Position numbers and translations under genes: made by a program. From Sphingopyxis terrae subsp. terrae NBRC 15098 (GTDB taxonomy: Bacteria; Pseudomonadota; Alphaproteobacteria; Sphingomonadales; Sphingomonadaceae), in assembly GCF_001598815.1 (NCBI RefSeq), contig NZ_BCZQ01000008.1, positions 62,001 through 126,000 on the forward strand: 64,000 nucleotides of DNA, given 5' to 3'. The notes under the pieces were generated by a model, which saw only the letters and a list, made by a program, of their open reading frames with translations, did no database searches and had not been told where the DNA came from. Positions 1 through 9,487 of the stretch are shown here, one piece after another. Every line of letters begins with the position of its first letter. Within the stretch, counting starts at the first letter, position 1.

Positions 1-327
1 CGGCTTACCCGCCTTGGCGAAGGCGCGGATCAGGTCGATCGCCGCGTCCTCTACGCGCAGCAGATCGGGATTGATCTGCCCGCCCGGGAGCACCAGCGCG
101 TCATAATCTTCGACATCGACGTCCTTGATCAGACGATCGACCGCGACCTTGTTGCCCCAGTCGCTGCCATCCCAGCCGCGAATTTCGTCCGTCCGCAGCG
201 ACGCGATGCTTACGTCGGCGCCCGCGTCCTCAAGCTGTTTCAACGGCACTTCGAGTTCGGACTGTTCGAAACCATCGGTCGCCATGATCAATATCTGGCG
301 ACCGGTAAGCGATGCGGCGTTCGGCAT
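1..327 (-). CDS. DJ-1/PfpI family protein (type 1 glutamine amidotransferase-like), 3' part cut by window edge
   Basis: The reading frame starts at ATG 327 behind a strong AAGGAG ribosome site and runs off the window. The visible 109 residues begin with a strand-loop reading ILIMATDGFEQSELEVP, the N-terminal signature of PfpI/YhbO proteins in which the Glu near residue 24 sits by the active site. LVLPGGQINPD follows near residue 85. The catalytic Cys (AxCHG motif) would lie beyond the edge and cannot be checked. Members of the family act as stress-induced deglycases, proteases or chaperones; which applies is not decidable here. It reads away from its neighbour and is probably monocistronic. 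Confidence 0.88.
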   Translation of the reverse strand, partial: MPNAASLTGRQILIMATDGFEQSELEVPLKQLEDAGADVSIASLRTDEIRGWDGSDWGNKVAVDRLIKDVDVEDYDALVLPGGQINPDLLRVEDAAIDLIRAFAKAGKP

Positions 328-408
328 GGGCTTTCTCCTTCGATGCTGTGCCAAGCCAACGCGCCGCCATCGCCCGATGTTGCAGTCGGCGCTTAGAAAG
401 CACCACGC

Positions 409-438
409 AAAAAGGGCGGCCCGTCGCCGGACCGCCCC
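409..438 (-). terminator. Rho-independent terminator of the autotransporter gene
   Basis: On the minus strand a GGGCGG...CCGCCC stem with a short loop is followed by TTTTT. It lies just past the stop codon of the autotransporter at 465. Nearly the same 39 bases recur at 4089-4127. Confidence 0.8.
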
Positions 439-464
439 CTCTGCATCGCTGACGTGGGTGCGCG

Positions 465-3400
465 TCAAAAGTGGAAAGTCACCGAACCGCGATAGCTCTG
501 GTTCGACACGTCCTTGCGACCGATCGTCGTGTCGGCGCCGATCGAGAGGTCGACATTGCCGGTCGACAGCGTCAGCCCGGCGCCGACTTCGGCCCAATCC
601 TTGTCGGTACCCGCCAAACCGAAGATAGCATTGGGGCCTAGCCCGCCGACGAAATTCGCTCCGAAAGCCGCCGGCGCATCCTTGAATTCATGCACATAAT
701 CGGCGTTTAGATAAGGCTGAATCCTGCTGCCGGCCTTACCCGACAGGGCGAGCCCGGCGCGCGCCTGCACGCTGTCCACGCTGTCGCGATCATAGACGAG
801 CGCCGGAACACCGCCCGTTTCCTTATATTTGGAGAAGCCGATATGCGTGGCGCGTAGCGCCGCGCGCGGACCGACTTCCATCGAACCGGCATCGAACATC
901 TTTGCCAGGCTGACCTCGCCCGACACGACAAGCGAACTGTCTTCGCCGGTCAGCGTATAAGGCGTGCCGACCAGATCGGCGATGCGCGTGGTCTTCGATC
1001 CGAAGGCACCGGCGCTCGCCTGCGCGGCAAGCTCGACACCGCCGGCGAAGCGGGTCTTGCCGTAGAGCGTACCCTGGACCAGCGTGCCCTTCGCCGACTG
1101 GCCGGCGACCGCGGTGTTACCCTTGACGTCGGTGTAACTGAGCGAGAAGCCGACCAGACTGCCGTCGCCGACCGCCTTTTCAACGCCGCCCGCAAGGTAG
1201 AAGCCGTCGAATTGATCGCGGCCGGCCGCCGGAACCGCCGTAGCCATCGCACGGCTGTCGCCGTCCAGATAACCGCCGGCAAGGAAGCCGCTCATGTCGT
1301 CGGGCAGCTTGCCCTGTTCGACCGTCATCGGCGCCGAATCGCTGCGCACCGCAGCGCTGTCGGCACCCGCCGCTGTCATGTTGAGCGCAGCAAGCTGCAT
1401 GGGTCGGCCGATATAGGCCAGCGTTCCACCCATGCTGGCTTCATCGAGCCGCTGGAGCCGGTCGCGGGTAAAGCGCGCCATATTGTCGACGGCGACGGTC
1501 GCAAGCGAACCGCGCAACGTTTCGGTCCGCGGCGCCCAGCTGTCGAGCGTCGCCTGGATCGTCGCTGCGCTTTGCATGTCGAGCGGGCCGTAAAGTCCCG
1601 AAAGAGCTGCCGCACCGCGCGAATTGTCGAGCAGTTGCGCATAAGCCTGCTGAACGGGCGACGCGCCGCTGACCACATCTTCGTAGAGACCGGCGTCGAT
1701 CGCCACCGTGACCGACGCGGGACCGTAAGTCAGCGTGGGCGTCAGGATTGCGGAAATATTGGCGACATTATCGAATGTCCCTGTAATTCCGCCTTCCGCG
1801 GTCAGGAAGACATATTCCATCGCCCGCCTTGACCGAATAGCCGCTGGCCGGCGAGAAAACCACCGAACCGCCAAGGTCGGCCGTGCCGAGCGACGTGCCG
1901 TTCGCGACAACCGACAGCAGATCGGACGTGCCGTCACCCAGATTGACGAACAACTGACTGCCCGATGCAAGCACCAGATTGCCCCCGACGGTCAGCGTCC
2001 CGACGGTCGTGGTCGTGCCGGGTGCGATCTGGCCGGTGACGCTGGTCAGATAGGGCGCATTGATCCGCCCCGAACCGAGCAGGCCGCCGCCCATCAGGCT
2101 ATAGTCGCCGATCGTCGTCAACGTGCCGTCGACCTGATTGAGCCCTGCAAATTGCGTCGTGTTCATCAGCGTGGTGAGCGATGCGCCGCTTGCGATGACC
2201 AAACCCGCGTCGGCAGTCCCGATGGTCAGACGGTCGATGGTGATATCGGCGCCCGAGAGCGTCGTCGTTCCCGCTGCTGCCAGCGTCACGTCGAAATAGC
2301 GCGCCGCGGTGCCCGCGGTGTTGTCGGGGTCCGAATTGTCGGGCACGAAACCGGTCGCGCCCGGCAGTCCGTTGGCCAGCGTGGCGGACGGCAGAACCGT
2401 CCCCGTCCCATCGGCCTGCGCTTCGGGTGCAATGCCGTCGATGAACCCGCCGGCGGCCGTGACCTGCCCCTGACCGGCGTTATTGCCAGCCGTCCCGATC
2501 GGATCGCCCGTCACCGTTTCGACGCCCGTCGAGGTGTCGTAACAGTCGCTGAGGTCTGTCGTCTGGTAACAGATCTGACCGAAGTCCCCGTCGGTCCCGA
2601 AAATCTGCTCACCCGGCGTCGTCGGAATGCCGTTAACGGGCTGACCGCCGGACAGGATCATATAGGCGGGGTCGAGCGTCGAAACCCAATGATTGGCATC
2701 GGTCCACTGTCCGTTTCCGGTTTTCGTCCCGACATAGTGATAGGGATTGTTTTCCGCGATCCAGTCCCAATAGAGGTAGAGCGGCTGATAAAAGCTGACG
2801 GCGCCATAGCTATAGGGCGCCTGACCGTTAAAGAAACGCGAATAGCCGCCCGACAGCACGCCGATCACCAACTGCTTCGAGAAATTCTGCAGAATCAGCG
2901 GCCCGCCCGAATCGCCGGGGGCCGTGATGCCTTCGGTCGGCGTGCCGTCCTCTGCGGTGCGCGCATTGTCACGGAACGCGTTGAAATCGAACACGCTCGC
3001 GCCCGAAAAGCCGCGACGCGGATCGTCGAAGTCGAGGAAATAGAGATTCTGGGTCAACCCATTGGGGGCTCCGCCGAACAAAAAGCCTTCGAAGGTTTCG
3101 AGGTCGGTCAGGGCGCCGAGGATGTTTTCGGCGGCGCGGCGACGGAAATCGGAACCGCCCGTCTGGCCGGTTTCGCCCGTTCCGACGCTGCCGTACCCGT
3201 AGATGCCGACATTATAGCCGGTCCCGTCCGCCGTGACGTCGGTTGCGGGCAGCGGCGAGAAGAGCAGCGCCCAGGTGGGAACATCGGCCGCCGGCGTGTC
3301 GAGCGTTGCGAGCGCGACGTCGCCATAGAGGAAACTCTGCGCATCCGGCTCGAGCGAATAGGGATTATAGGCGACATGGTTGACGTTGTAGAAGGATTGC

Positions 3401-3951
3401 GCGGTATTCGTTTCATACTGCCCCGTGCCGTCGGCACCGCCGAACAGCCAACGGATCAATTCGTCAGTTTCCCCCGGCGCGTTGGCGCGCAGGTTGTTTT
3501 CGAAGCCGAAGCCGATGGGGATTCCGCCCGTCGCCGCGCCATAGTCGGTACCGGGCGCCTCATTGACGCAGTGCGCGGCAAAAATCACGGTGCGCGGATT
3601 GATGAGGGTGCCGGTGCACAGGCCGACGAAGCCGCCGCCCTGATCGATGATCATCTGGCCGATCCCCGTCACATTGTTCGGATCGCGCGCACTCACCGTC
3701 GTTCCGGGGTTGGCGATCAGGATGTCGGGCTCGGGCGAAACCTTGACAGTGTAGGCACCCGCCTGGGTGATGTTCAGGCCGCTGTCTTGCGATTCGGGCG
3801 CGACGGCATCGATAAAGCCGGTACCGGCCACCGGAACCGCGCTTGCTTCGACCTGTGCCGAAACGGGTGCAGCCTGAAAAATGCCGGCAGCGCAGACGGA
3901 CGCGAGAAGCATACCGCGGCGCGCGCGCCGCGAGATCGGATAAGATTGCAT
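465..3951 (-). pseudogene. Frameshifted trypsin-like serine protease autotransporter
   Basis: Two minus-strand frames join into one protein of about 1161 residues. The first (3951-1768) has a signal peptide cut near AQAAPVSAQ, then a trypsin-like domain with His127 (AAHC), Asp211 (GDVAL) and Ser348 (GDSGGP), then a beta-helix-like passenger. The second (frame ending at 465) carries the autotransporter beta-barrel and ends in the outer-membrane signature VTFHF. The frames switch at 1817-1818: removing one G from the minus-strand GATGGAATATG restores SVKAGDEYVFLTAEGG, a typical passenger end. Such proteins are secreted across the outer membrane by their own barrel. As it stands, translation would stop soon after the shift and give a protein without a barrel. 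A sequencing error, a real mutation or programmed shifting are all possible. Confidence 0.85.
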
Positions 3952-4009
3952 TTTCTACCCCCTGATTCATCGTCATCCGATCCGGGTCGGGATCGAATGG
4001 CATGGAGGC

Positions 4010-4037
4010 AGAATAACCGCCGTCGCAAATATGGCAA
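4010..4037 (-). promoter_or_regulatory. Possible promoter of the autotransporter gene
   Basis: On the minus strand TTGCCA (4037-4032) is followed after 16 bases by TATTCT (4015-4010), about 60 bases before the autotransporter ATG. It fits a housekeeping promoter only moderately. Confidence 0.35.
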
Positions 4038-4098
4038 TGTTTGTTTACCGGGCTTTAGCCATATCGGAGGCAGTCCCCGGCCAAGGCGAGCACTATGC

Positions 4099-4134
4099 AA
4101 AAAGGGCGGCCCGTCGCCGGACCGCCCTCCTTTT
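4099..4134 (-). terminator. Rho-independent terminator of rplM-rpsI
   Basis: A GC-rich GGGCGG/CCGCCC hairpin lies 24 bases past the rpsI stop and is followed on the minus strand by TTTTT. Its plus-strand side also ends in TTTT, so it could work both ways. The hairpin is identical in sequence to the one at 409-438. Confidence 0.8.
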
Positions 4135-4157
4135 CTCCGCCCGTCGGCGGAAGAAAC

Positions 4158-4655
4158 TTAGCGCTTCGAGAACTGGAAGCTGCGGCGGGCCTTCGCCTTG
4201 CCGTACTTCTTGCGCTCGACCGCGCGGCTGTCGCGGGTCAGGAAGCCGGCCGCCTTGACCGTGCCGCGAAGCGCCGGTTCGAAGCGGGTCAGCGCCTGCG
4301 CGATGCCGTGCAGAACGGCACCTGCCTGGCCCGACAGGCCGCCGCCCTTGACGGTCGCGACGACGTCATACTGGCCGGCGCGTTCGGTCAGGCCGAAGGG
4401 CTGGTTGATGACGAGGCGCAGCGTCGGGCGCGCGAAATAGACTTCCTGGTCGCGGCCGTTGACGGTGATCTTGCCCGTGCCGGGCTTGACCCACACGCGG
4501 GCGACGGCGTCCTTGCGGCGACCGGTCGCATAGGCGCGGCCCTGCTTGTCGACCTGCTTTTCGCGGAGCGGAGCCGTCGGAGCGGCCGGAGCGACGGTGC
4601 CTTCGACGGCGCCGGCGAGATCCTTGAGATCGGTCATGGTCTGTTCGTCAGCCAT
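4158..4655 (-). CDS. rpsI: 30S ribosomal protein S9
   Basis: The 165-residue product carries the S9 core ([15 protein letters not shown], then [12 protein letters not shown]) and the conserved basic tail that ends in FQFSKR and reaches toward the P-site tRNA. An acidic, Ala/Pro-rich extension of about 35 residues precedes the core, making it longer than the roughly 130 residues of E. coli S9; such extensions are common in alphaproteobacteria. It is the second gene of the universal rplM-rpsI operon. Its ATG shares one base with the rplM stop (TAATG), so translation is coupled. Confidence 0.98.
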   Translation of the reverse strand: MADEQTMTDLKDLAGAVEGTVAPAAPTAPLREKQVDKQGRAYATGRRKDAVARVWVKPGTGKITVNGRDQEVYFARPTLRLVINQPFGLTERAGQYDVVATVKGGGLSGQAGAVLHGIAQALTRFEPALRGTVKAAGFLTRDSRAVERKKYGKAKARRSFQFSKR

Positions 4656-5134
4656 TATGCACCCACCTTGTTCTTGCGGTTCATCGACGCGACGTCGATC
4701 ACTTCGGGGCTCTGCCCTTCGTGCGGATGTTCGCTGCCGGCGAAAATGCGCAGGTTGCGCATCTGCTGGCGGCCGAGCGGGCCGCGCGGGATCATGCGTT
4801 CGATGGCCTTTTCGAGCACGCGCTCGGGGAAGCGGCCTTCCAGAACCTTCTGGGCGGTGACTTCCTTGATGCCGCCGGCATAGCCGGTGTGCTTGTAATA
4901 GACCTTGTCGGACAGCTTCTTGCCGGTGAACTTCACCTTTTCGGCGTTGATGACGATGACATTGTCGCCGCAATCGACGTGGGGGGTAAAGCTCGGCTTG
5001 TGCTTGCCGCGCAGGATATTGGCGATGATCGAAGCGACGCGGCCAACAACCAGGCCGTCGGCGTCGATCAGCACCCATTTCTTTTCGACCGTACCGGCAT
5101 TCGCCGACTGGGTCGTCTTGGTCAGCGCCTTCAT
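4655..5134 (-). CDS. rplM: 50S ribosomal protein L13
   Basis: The product is 159 residues, the usual L13 length. It starts [12 protein letters not shown] behind AAGGAG and contains [28 protein letters not shown] and the [19 protein letters not shown] block, all diagnostic of L13. It is an early assembly protein of the large subunit. A longer frame to 5218 exists, but the ribosome site fixes the start at 5134. The 178-base leader upstream (5135-5312) holds a weak TTGACT box near 5270 and no other clear signal. Confidence 0.98.
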   Translation of the reverse strand: MKALTKTTQSANAGTVEKKWVLIDADGLVVGRVASIIANILRGKHKPSFTPHVDCGDNVIVINAEKVKFTGKKLSDKVYYKHTGYAGGIKEVTAQKVLEGRFPERVLEKAIERMIPRGPLGRQQMRNLRIFAGSEHPHEGQSPEVIDVASMNRKNKVGA

Positions 5135-5312
5135 GGCACGCTCCTTGACAGAGATGGACGGGAGCGACCGGCCGGACGGCCCGCCACCCCGAAAACAAAC
5201 CGCGCCGCCCGACCCCAAGGGGACTCAAGCAGCGCTTCGACGCGGGCCAATGGCGGTAGACAGACCGAAAGTCAAGCTGAGAGCGGCTTTGCTGACGGGT
5301 ATTATGATACCA

Positions 5313-6092
5313 TCACCCGGGATCGCTCAGTTCGAGCGCCCGGATCCGCTCCTCGACCAGCTTGCGATCGGCGGCGTTTCCGGTCGCCAGGAAGCTCTGG
5401 CGGCGCTCCTCGGCGAGCAGCCCGGTCGCCAGATCGATCGTCCAGCGCGTATCGACCTCGATCGGCTGCGCCACGCCGGCGGCGGGCGGCTCGCTCGCCG
5501 ATATGGTGCGCCGACCGGCGACGGTGACGGTCATGATCGGACCGTCGGCGCCGTTCGGGATCGCGCCGTTCGCGGGCACGACGAGGGCGCGGATGTCGGC
5601 ACTCGCCAGCTTGTCGCGCTCGGCTGGCGGCAAGGCGGCGATGATCTGCGCGGCCTGCTTCGCCTCGGGCCGGTCCGACGACGCCGCAAGCGCCTGCGCC
5701 CGGTCGACGACGCGGCGCCACAGCCCGTCGGGGTCGACCATATCGACCGAACTGCCGTCGGCGGGGACGAAATAGGTCAGCGTCTCGCCGATCAGCGGGT
5801 CGATCATCAGCCGCAGCGCGCGCGCGACTTCGGGATGCGCATCCGACTCGACGCGGTCGATCCGCGCCAGCAACTGATAACCGCGCCCGACGCGCTGCCA
5901 CCGCAAATCATAAACGAGCGCAAAGCTGGTGAAGCTGCCGTCGCGGCTCAACCGCCGCGTTGCGACGCGATAGGTGAGCGGACGATCGAGCGGCGGTGCG
6001 AACGCCAACGCGGCAACCTGCTGCGTTTCCGAAGGGACCGGAGGCTCCGGCGCCTGCGCCGCAAGCAGCAACAGGGCGCCGAGGACGATCAT
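5313..6092 (-). CDS. Exported protein of unknown function, translationally coupled to ctaA
   Basis: The 259-residue product begins with a short hydrophobic leader (MIVLGALLLLAAQ) typical of export, then a mixed alpha/beta region with no motif I recognise. It has repeated charged helices and no Cys pairs. Its ATG overlaps the ctaA stop (ATGA), so it is the second gene of a ctaA operon and may serve in the envelope. Location next to heme A synthase does not by itself show a role in cytochrome oxidase assembly. A weak GGTAT/ATACC hairpin lies just after the stop. Confidence 0.8.
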   Translation of the reverse strand: MIVLGALLLLAAQAPEPPVPSETQQVAALAFAPPLDRPLTYRVATRRLSRDGSFTSFALVYDLRWQRVGRGYQLLARIDRVESDAHPEVARALRLMIDPLIGETLTYFVPADGSSVDMVDPDGLWRRVVDRAQALAASSDRPEAKQAAQIIAALPPAERDKLASADIRALVVPANGAIPNGADGPIMTVTVAGRRTISASEPPAAGVAQPIEVDTRWTIDLATGLLAEERRQSFLATGNAADRKLVEERIRALELSDPG

Positions 6093-7132
6093 GCCGCTGC
6101 GCGACCGAGCCGGTGGAGCGCGGCGGCAGTCGTCGCGACGAGAATGGCGCCCGTCACCTGGTGCAACACCGCAATCCACATCGATACGCCGGTCACGACC
6201 GTCAGAATGCCGAGCGTCATCTGCGCCGCGACGACCAGCAGCAGCAGACCGGCCTCGCGCCGAGCCCCTTGCCGGGCGAGCGAGCGCGCCAGCAACAGCA
6301 ACGCGCCCGCCGCGACCCACGACCACCAGCGATGGAGGAAATGGATGAGGAAGGGATCGTTGGTGACGGCGAGCCAGGTGCCGCCCGACCAGTCGATGCC
6401 TTCGGGAACGAAATGATCGTTCATCAGCGGCCAGGTACTGGCGACATAGCCCGCATTGAGCCCGGCAACCCACGCGCCGAGCAGGAGCTGGACGATCAGA
6501 ATCGCAATGACTGCAATCGCCGCGCCCGTCAGGCGCGCCGGGCGCGCACCGGGATCGCGCGCCAGCAGCGCAAGGTCGCGCGCCGTCCAGACGAGCCCCG
6601 CGAGCAGGAACAGCGCGGTCAGGAGGTGCGTCGCCAGTCGGAAATGGCTGACATCGGTGCGATATTCGAGTCCCGACGCGACCATCCACCAACCGATCGC
6701 GCCCTGCAGCCCGACGAGCGCGGCGAGCGCGAACAGCCTCCAACCATAGCCCGCCGGAATCGCGCGGCGCCACGCATACCAGGCAAGCGGCACCAGCAAA
6801 GCCATGCCGACCAGACGGCCTAGGATCCGGTGCAGCCACTCCCAGAAGAAAATGCCCTTGAAGGCCGCGAGCGACATGCCGAGGTTGATCTCCTTATATT
6901 CGGGGATCTGCTTGTATTTTTCGAACTCGGCCTGCCATCCGGCCTCGGTCAGCGGCGGCAGCACGCCCGATACGGGCTTCCATTCGGTGATCGACAGCCC
7001 CGATTCGGTCAGCCGGGTGATGCCGCCGACGGCGACGACCATGATGACGAGGATGGCGACGGCCCACAGCCAGCGCGCAAGCGCGGCGGGGCGGGGATGG
7101 AGCGGCCGGGCCGATGACGAAGCGTTCAACAT
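6089..7132 (-). CDS. ctaA: Heme A synthase (COX15/CtaA family)
   Basis: This 347-residue, eight-helix membrane protein oxidises the C8 methyl of heme O to the formyl group of heme A for aa3-type cytochrome oxidase. The heme-ligand histidines are visible in WLHRILGR, SHFRLATH, FLHRWW and LHQVTG, and the first loop has TRLTESGLSITEWKP, a COX15 hallmark. Length and pattern fit the type found in alphaproteobacteria and mitochondria. No other ctaB/cox genes occur in the window, so the locus is split from the oxidase operon. Confidence 0.96.
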   Translation of the reverse strand: MLNASSSARPLHPRPAALARWLWAVAILVIMVVAVGGITRLTESGLSITEWKPVSGVLPPLTEAGWQAEFEKYKQIPEYKEINLGMSLAAFKGIFFWEWLHRILGRLVGMALLVPLAWYAWRRAIPAGYGWRLFALAALVGLQGAIGWWMVASGLEYRTDVSHFRLATHLLTALFLLAGLVWTARDLALLARDPGARPARLTGAAIAVIAILIVQLLLGAWVAGLNAGYVASTWPLMNDHFVPEGIDWSGGTWLAVTNDPFLIHFLHRWWSWVAAGALLLLARSLARQGARREAGLLLLVVAAQMTLGILTVVTGVSMWIAVLHQVTGAILVATTAAALHRLGRAAA

Positions 7133-7230
7133 CGCCCCGCCCTATCGGCGCTTGCCGGGCGATAGGCAAGAGGCGCCGACACCCCGCGAAATTCATGGCT
7201 CCGACAGAAAGGCGCTGATAAGTCGGCGCC

Positions 7231-8202
7231 ATGCTGCGCCTGTCCGCCGCCCTTCTGCTTGCCATCGCCGCCCCCGCCGCCGCGATGGCCGAGCCCTCTC
7301 CCTATCCGGCGCTCGCCGCGCTCGAGGCGCGCGTCGCGACCATCGGCTACCGCCTGACGACGGGCAATGCGCCATGGTGCGCGCGGGTCCAGCCGCAGTT
7401 CGGCTGGCTGTGGGGCGATCCGCGGCTCTATTCCGACGCGCAGCGCCCGGCGGCCGAGGCCGCCTACGGCGCCGCAAACACCGACACGCCGTTCCTCGCT
7501 GCGGTCGCCGCAGGCTCGCCCGCCGCCGCCGCCGGGCTCCATGCGGGGAGCCTGGTGCAAGGCCTGGCCGGTTCGCCGCCCCCGCAGGGCGCGGGCAGCG
7601 ACGCCTACGCCCGCATCGCCGCGCTCGAAACGCTGTTTGCGGGCTTGCCGAGCGACCGGCCCGCCATGCTCGACACCGGCAAGACCCCGGTGCGGATCGC
7701 ACCGGTGGTCGGCTGCGCGACCGATTTCCGCGTCGATGCCCGCGACCGCCCCGACGGAGCCGCCGACGGCCGGCTCGTCGTCATTTCCGCAGGGCTGGCG
7801 CAATTCGCAAAGGATGACGCCGAGCTGGCGGCGGCCATCGCGCACGAACTCGCGCATAATATTCTCGGGCACCGCGCCCGGCTCGACGCCGCGGGGGTCG
7901 ATCGCGGACTATTGCAGCAGTTCGGCCGCAATGCCCGGCTCTTCAAACAGACCGAGATCGAAGCCGATCGCCTGTCGCCCTGGCTGATGGCGAATGCCGG
8001 CTATGACCCGCGCGCAGCAGTCCGCTTCTGGACCGCTTTCGGCCAACGTGCCGGCCGTCCGCTGCTTCAGGCGGGAACTCACCCCCGATGGCAGGACCGC
8101 GCCGCCTCGATCGAAAGGGAGGTTCGGGCGATCGACGCGCAGCGCGCGGCGGCGCAGCCGCTCGCGCCGCCGCTCATCGGCGCGCCGCCGCCCTTGGAAT
8201 AA
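7231..8202 (+). CDS. Secreted M48-family zinc metalloprotease
   Basis: The 323-residue product has a signal peptide (about 1-21), a PDZ-like stretch near 92-110 ([15 protein letters not shown]), and the zinc site HELAH at 205-209 with the third ligand in EIEAD at 242-246. The architecture resembles periplasmic Oma1/BepA-like peptidases that act in envelope protein quality control. Unlike membrane HtpX it has no obvious extra transmembrane helices, and no TPR tail is seen. It is divergent from ctaA, with 98 bases between the starts, and msrA follows 68 bases downstream, so an envelope-stress context is plausible. Confidence 0.9.
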   Translation: MLRLSAALLLAIAAPAAAMAEPSPYPALAALEARVATIGYRLTTGNAPWCARVQPQFGWLWGDPRLYSDAQRPAAEAAYGAANTDTPFLAAVAAGSPAAAAGLHAGSLVQGLAGSPPPQGAGSDAYARIAALETLFAGLPSDRPAMLDTGKTPVRIAPVVGCATDFRVDARDRPDGAADGRLVVISAGLAQFAKDDAELAAAIAHELAHNILGHRARLDAAGVDRGLLQQFGRNARLFKQTEIEADRLSPWLMANAGYDPRAAVRFWTAFGQRAGRPLLQAGTHPRWQDRAASIEREVRAIDAQRAAAQPLAPPLIGAPPPLE

Positions 8203-8270
8203 AGGGCGGTCGATCCTATCTGGGCGTCTCCCACCCCATGCAAGGCCCACCCCATCAAAGGATCGACGCG

Positions 8271-8804
8271 ATGACAGAGACCGCCATTTTTGCCGGAGGC
8301 TGCTTCTGGTGCACCGAAGCGGTATTCAAATCGCTGGCGGGGGTCGAAAGCGTCGAAAGCGGCTATATCGGCGGGTCGGTCGCCAATCCGACCTACAAGC
8401 AGGTGTGCAGCGGCGATACGGGGCATGCCGAGGCGATCCGCATCGGATATGATCCTGCGGCCATTTCCTACGCCGATCTGCTCGACGTGTTCTTCGCGAC
8501 GCACGATCCGACGCAGCTCAATCGCCAGGGCAACGACATCGGCACCCAGTATCGCAGCGCCATCTTTCCGCTCGACGAAACGCAGGCGGCCGCCGCCGAG
8601 GCCGCAATCGCGCGCGCACAGCCCGACTGGCCCGCGCCGATCGTGACCCGCATCGAACCGGCGTCGACCTGGTATCCCGCCGAGGATTATCATCAGGACT
8701 ATTGGGACGGCGAAGGCCAGCGCAATCCCTATTGCATGGCCGTGATCCCACCCAAGCTCGCAAAGCTGCGCAAGGGGTTTTCGGAGCGGCTGCGCGAGGC
8801 CTGA
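8271..8804 (+). CDS. msrA: Peptide-methionine (S)-S-oxide reductase MsrA
   Basis: The 177-residue product has the catalytic motif GGCFWCTE with nucleophile Cys11, and YHQDYW near the C-terminus. It reduces methionine-S-sulfoxide in proteins. No signal peptide is present, so it acts in the cytoplasm. The ATG at 8271 has an AAAGGA site 8 bases upstream; a longer frame from 8088 overlaps the protease gene and lacks support. The msrB partner is not in the window. A 140-base gap separates it from the YfiR-like gene. Confidence 0.97.
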   Translation: MTETAIFAGGCFWCTEAVFKSLAGVESVESGYIGGSVANPTYKQVCSGDTGHAEAIRIGYDPAAISYADLLDVFFATHDPTQLNRQGNDIGTQYRSAIFPLDETQAAAAEAAIARAQPDWPAPIVTRIEPASTWYPAEDYHQDYWDGEGQRNPYCMAVIPPKLAKLRKGFSERLREA

Positions 8805-8944
8805 ACCCGTCGAAAAGCCGGCGGCCGACTGTTGCAATATGGCCGCATGGCGTCACTTTTCCTTGACTTAGCGGCGCTTTTCTCTAGCGGACGCCGCCTC
8901 GCGGGGGCAGGATCACCCCCATCCGAGGTGGGGACCGCTACAGC

Positions 8945-9487
8945 GTGCTGATACCATTGCTCCTGATCGGCTCGTCGATGACGGCGCCGCAGCTCGCCAT
9001 GCAGGCGGCGGCGCAAACTGTCGTGGACGATAGCCCGGGCGGCATGGCGCTGGCGGTCAACCGCATGCTCGGCGGTATCGTGACCTATGCGACATGGCCG
9101 AACGAGGCGCCGGGCGCGCCGCGCACCATGTGCGTCATCGGCACGCCGCGCCTGACCGAACGTCCGGCGCCCGACCTGCCCGGCCGCGGATCGGTGAGCG
9201 TCCGGCGCATCAGCGCCGCAGCAGCAATCGGCGGAGCGGGCTGTCATATGCTCTATCTCGGGCAGATGCCCGTGGCGGACCGGCAACGCCTGATCGGCTG
9301 GGTGCACGGAAAGGCGATCCTGACCGTCACCGACGATGACAGCAACTGCAACCTCGGCGCGATGTTCTGCCTGAACGCGCAGGGCCAGCGGCTCAGCTTT
9401 TCGGTCAATCTCGATTCGATCGGCCGCGGGTCGGTGCGCGTCGATCCGCGCGTGCTCAAGATTGGCAGCGACGGAGGACCGCGATGA
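8945..9487 (+). CDS. yfiR: YfiR-family periplasmic regulator of a diguanylate cyclase
   Basis: The 180-residue product starts with GTG and a hydrophobic leader (MLIPLLLIGSSM). The family (DUF4154) binds the periplasmic part of YfiN and holds it inactive. Four cysteines at 63, 100, 135 and 142 have spacings of 37, 35 and 7. In Pseudomonas aeruginosa YfiR the spacings are 39, 35 and 7 for the two disulfides that make it redox-responsive, so both bonds are probably kept. The stop overlaps the next ATG (ATGA). The start is uncertain: ATG 8978 is in frame but would cut into the leader. Confidence 0.85.
   Translation: MLIPLLLIGSSMTAPQLAMQAAAQTVVDDSPGGMALAVNRMLGGIVTYATWPNEAPGAPRTMCVIGTPRLTERPAPDLPGRGSVSVRRISAAAAIGGAGCHMLYLGQMPVADRQRLIGWVHGKAILTVTDDDSNCNLGAMFCLNAQGQRLSFSVNLDSIGRGSVRVDPRVLKIGSDGGPR

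Noticed and set aside
1735-4161. 808-residue frame opposite the autotransporter
   Set aside because: Arg-rich composition without motifs; the minus strand has a catalytic triad and signal peptide.
5135-5312. Structured ribosomal-protein leader before rplM
   Set aside because: No convincing conserved stem or L13-binding motif could be made out by eye.
8805-8944. Riboswitch upstream of the yfiR-like gene
   Set aside because: A small CCCC/GGGG hairpin exists, but no known aptamer core is visible.
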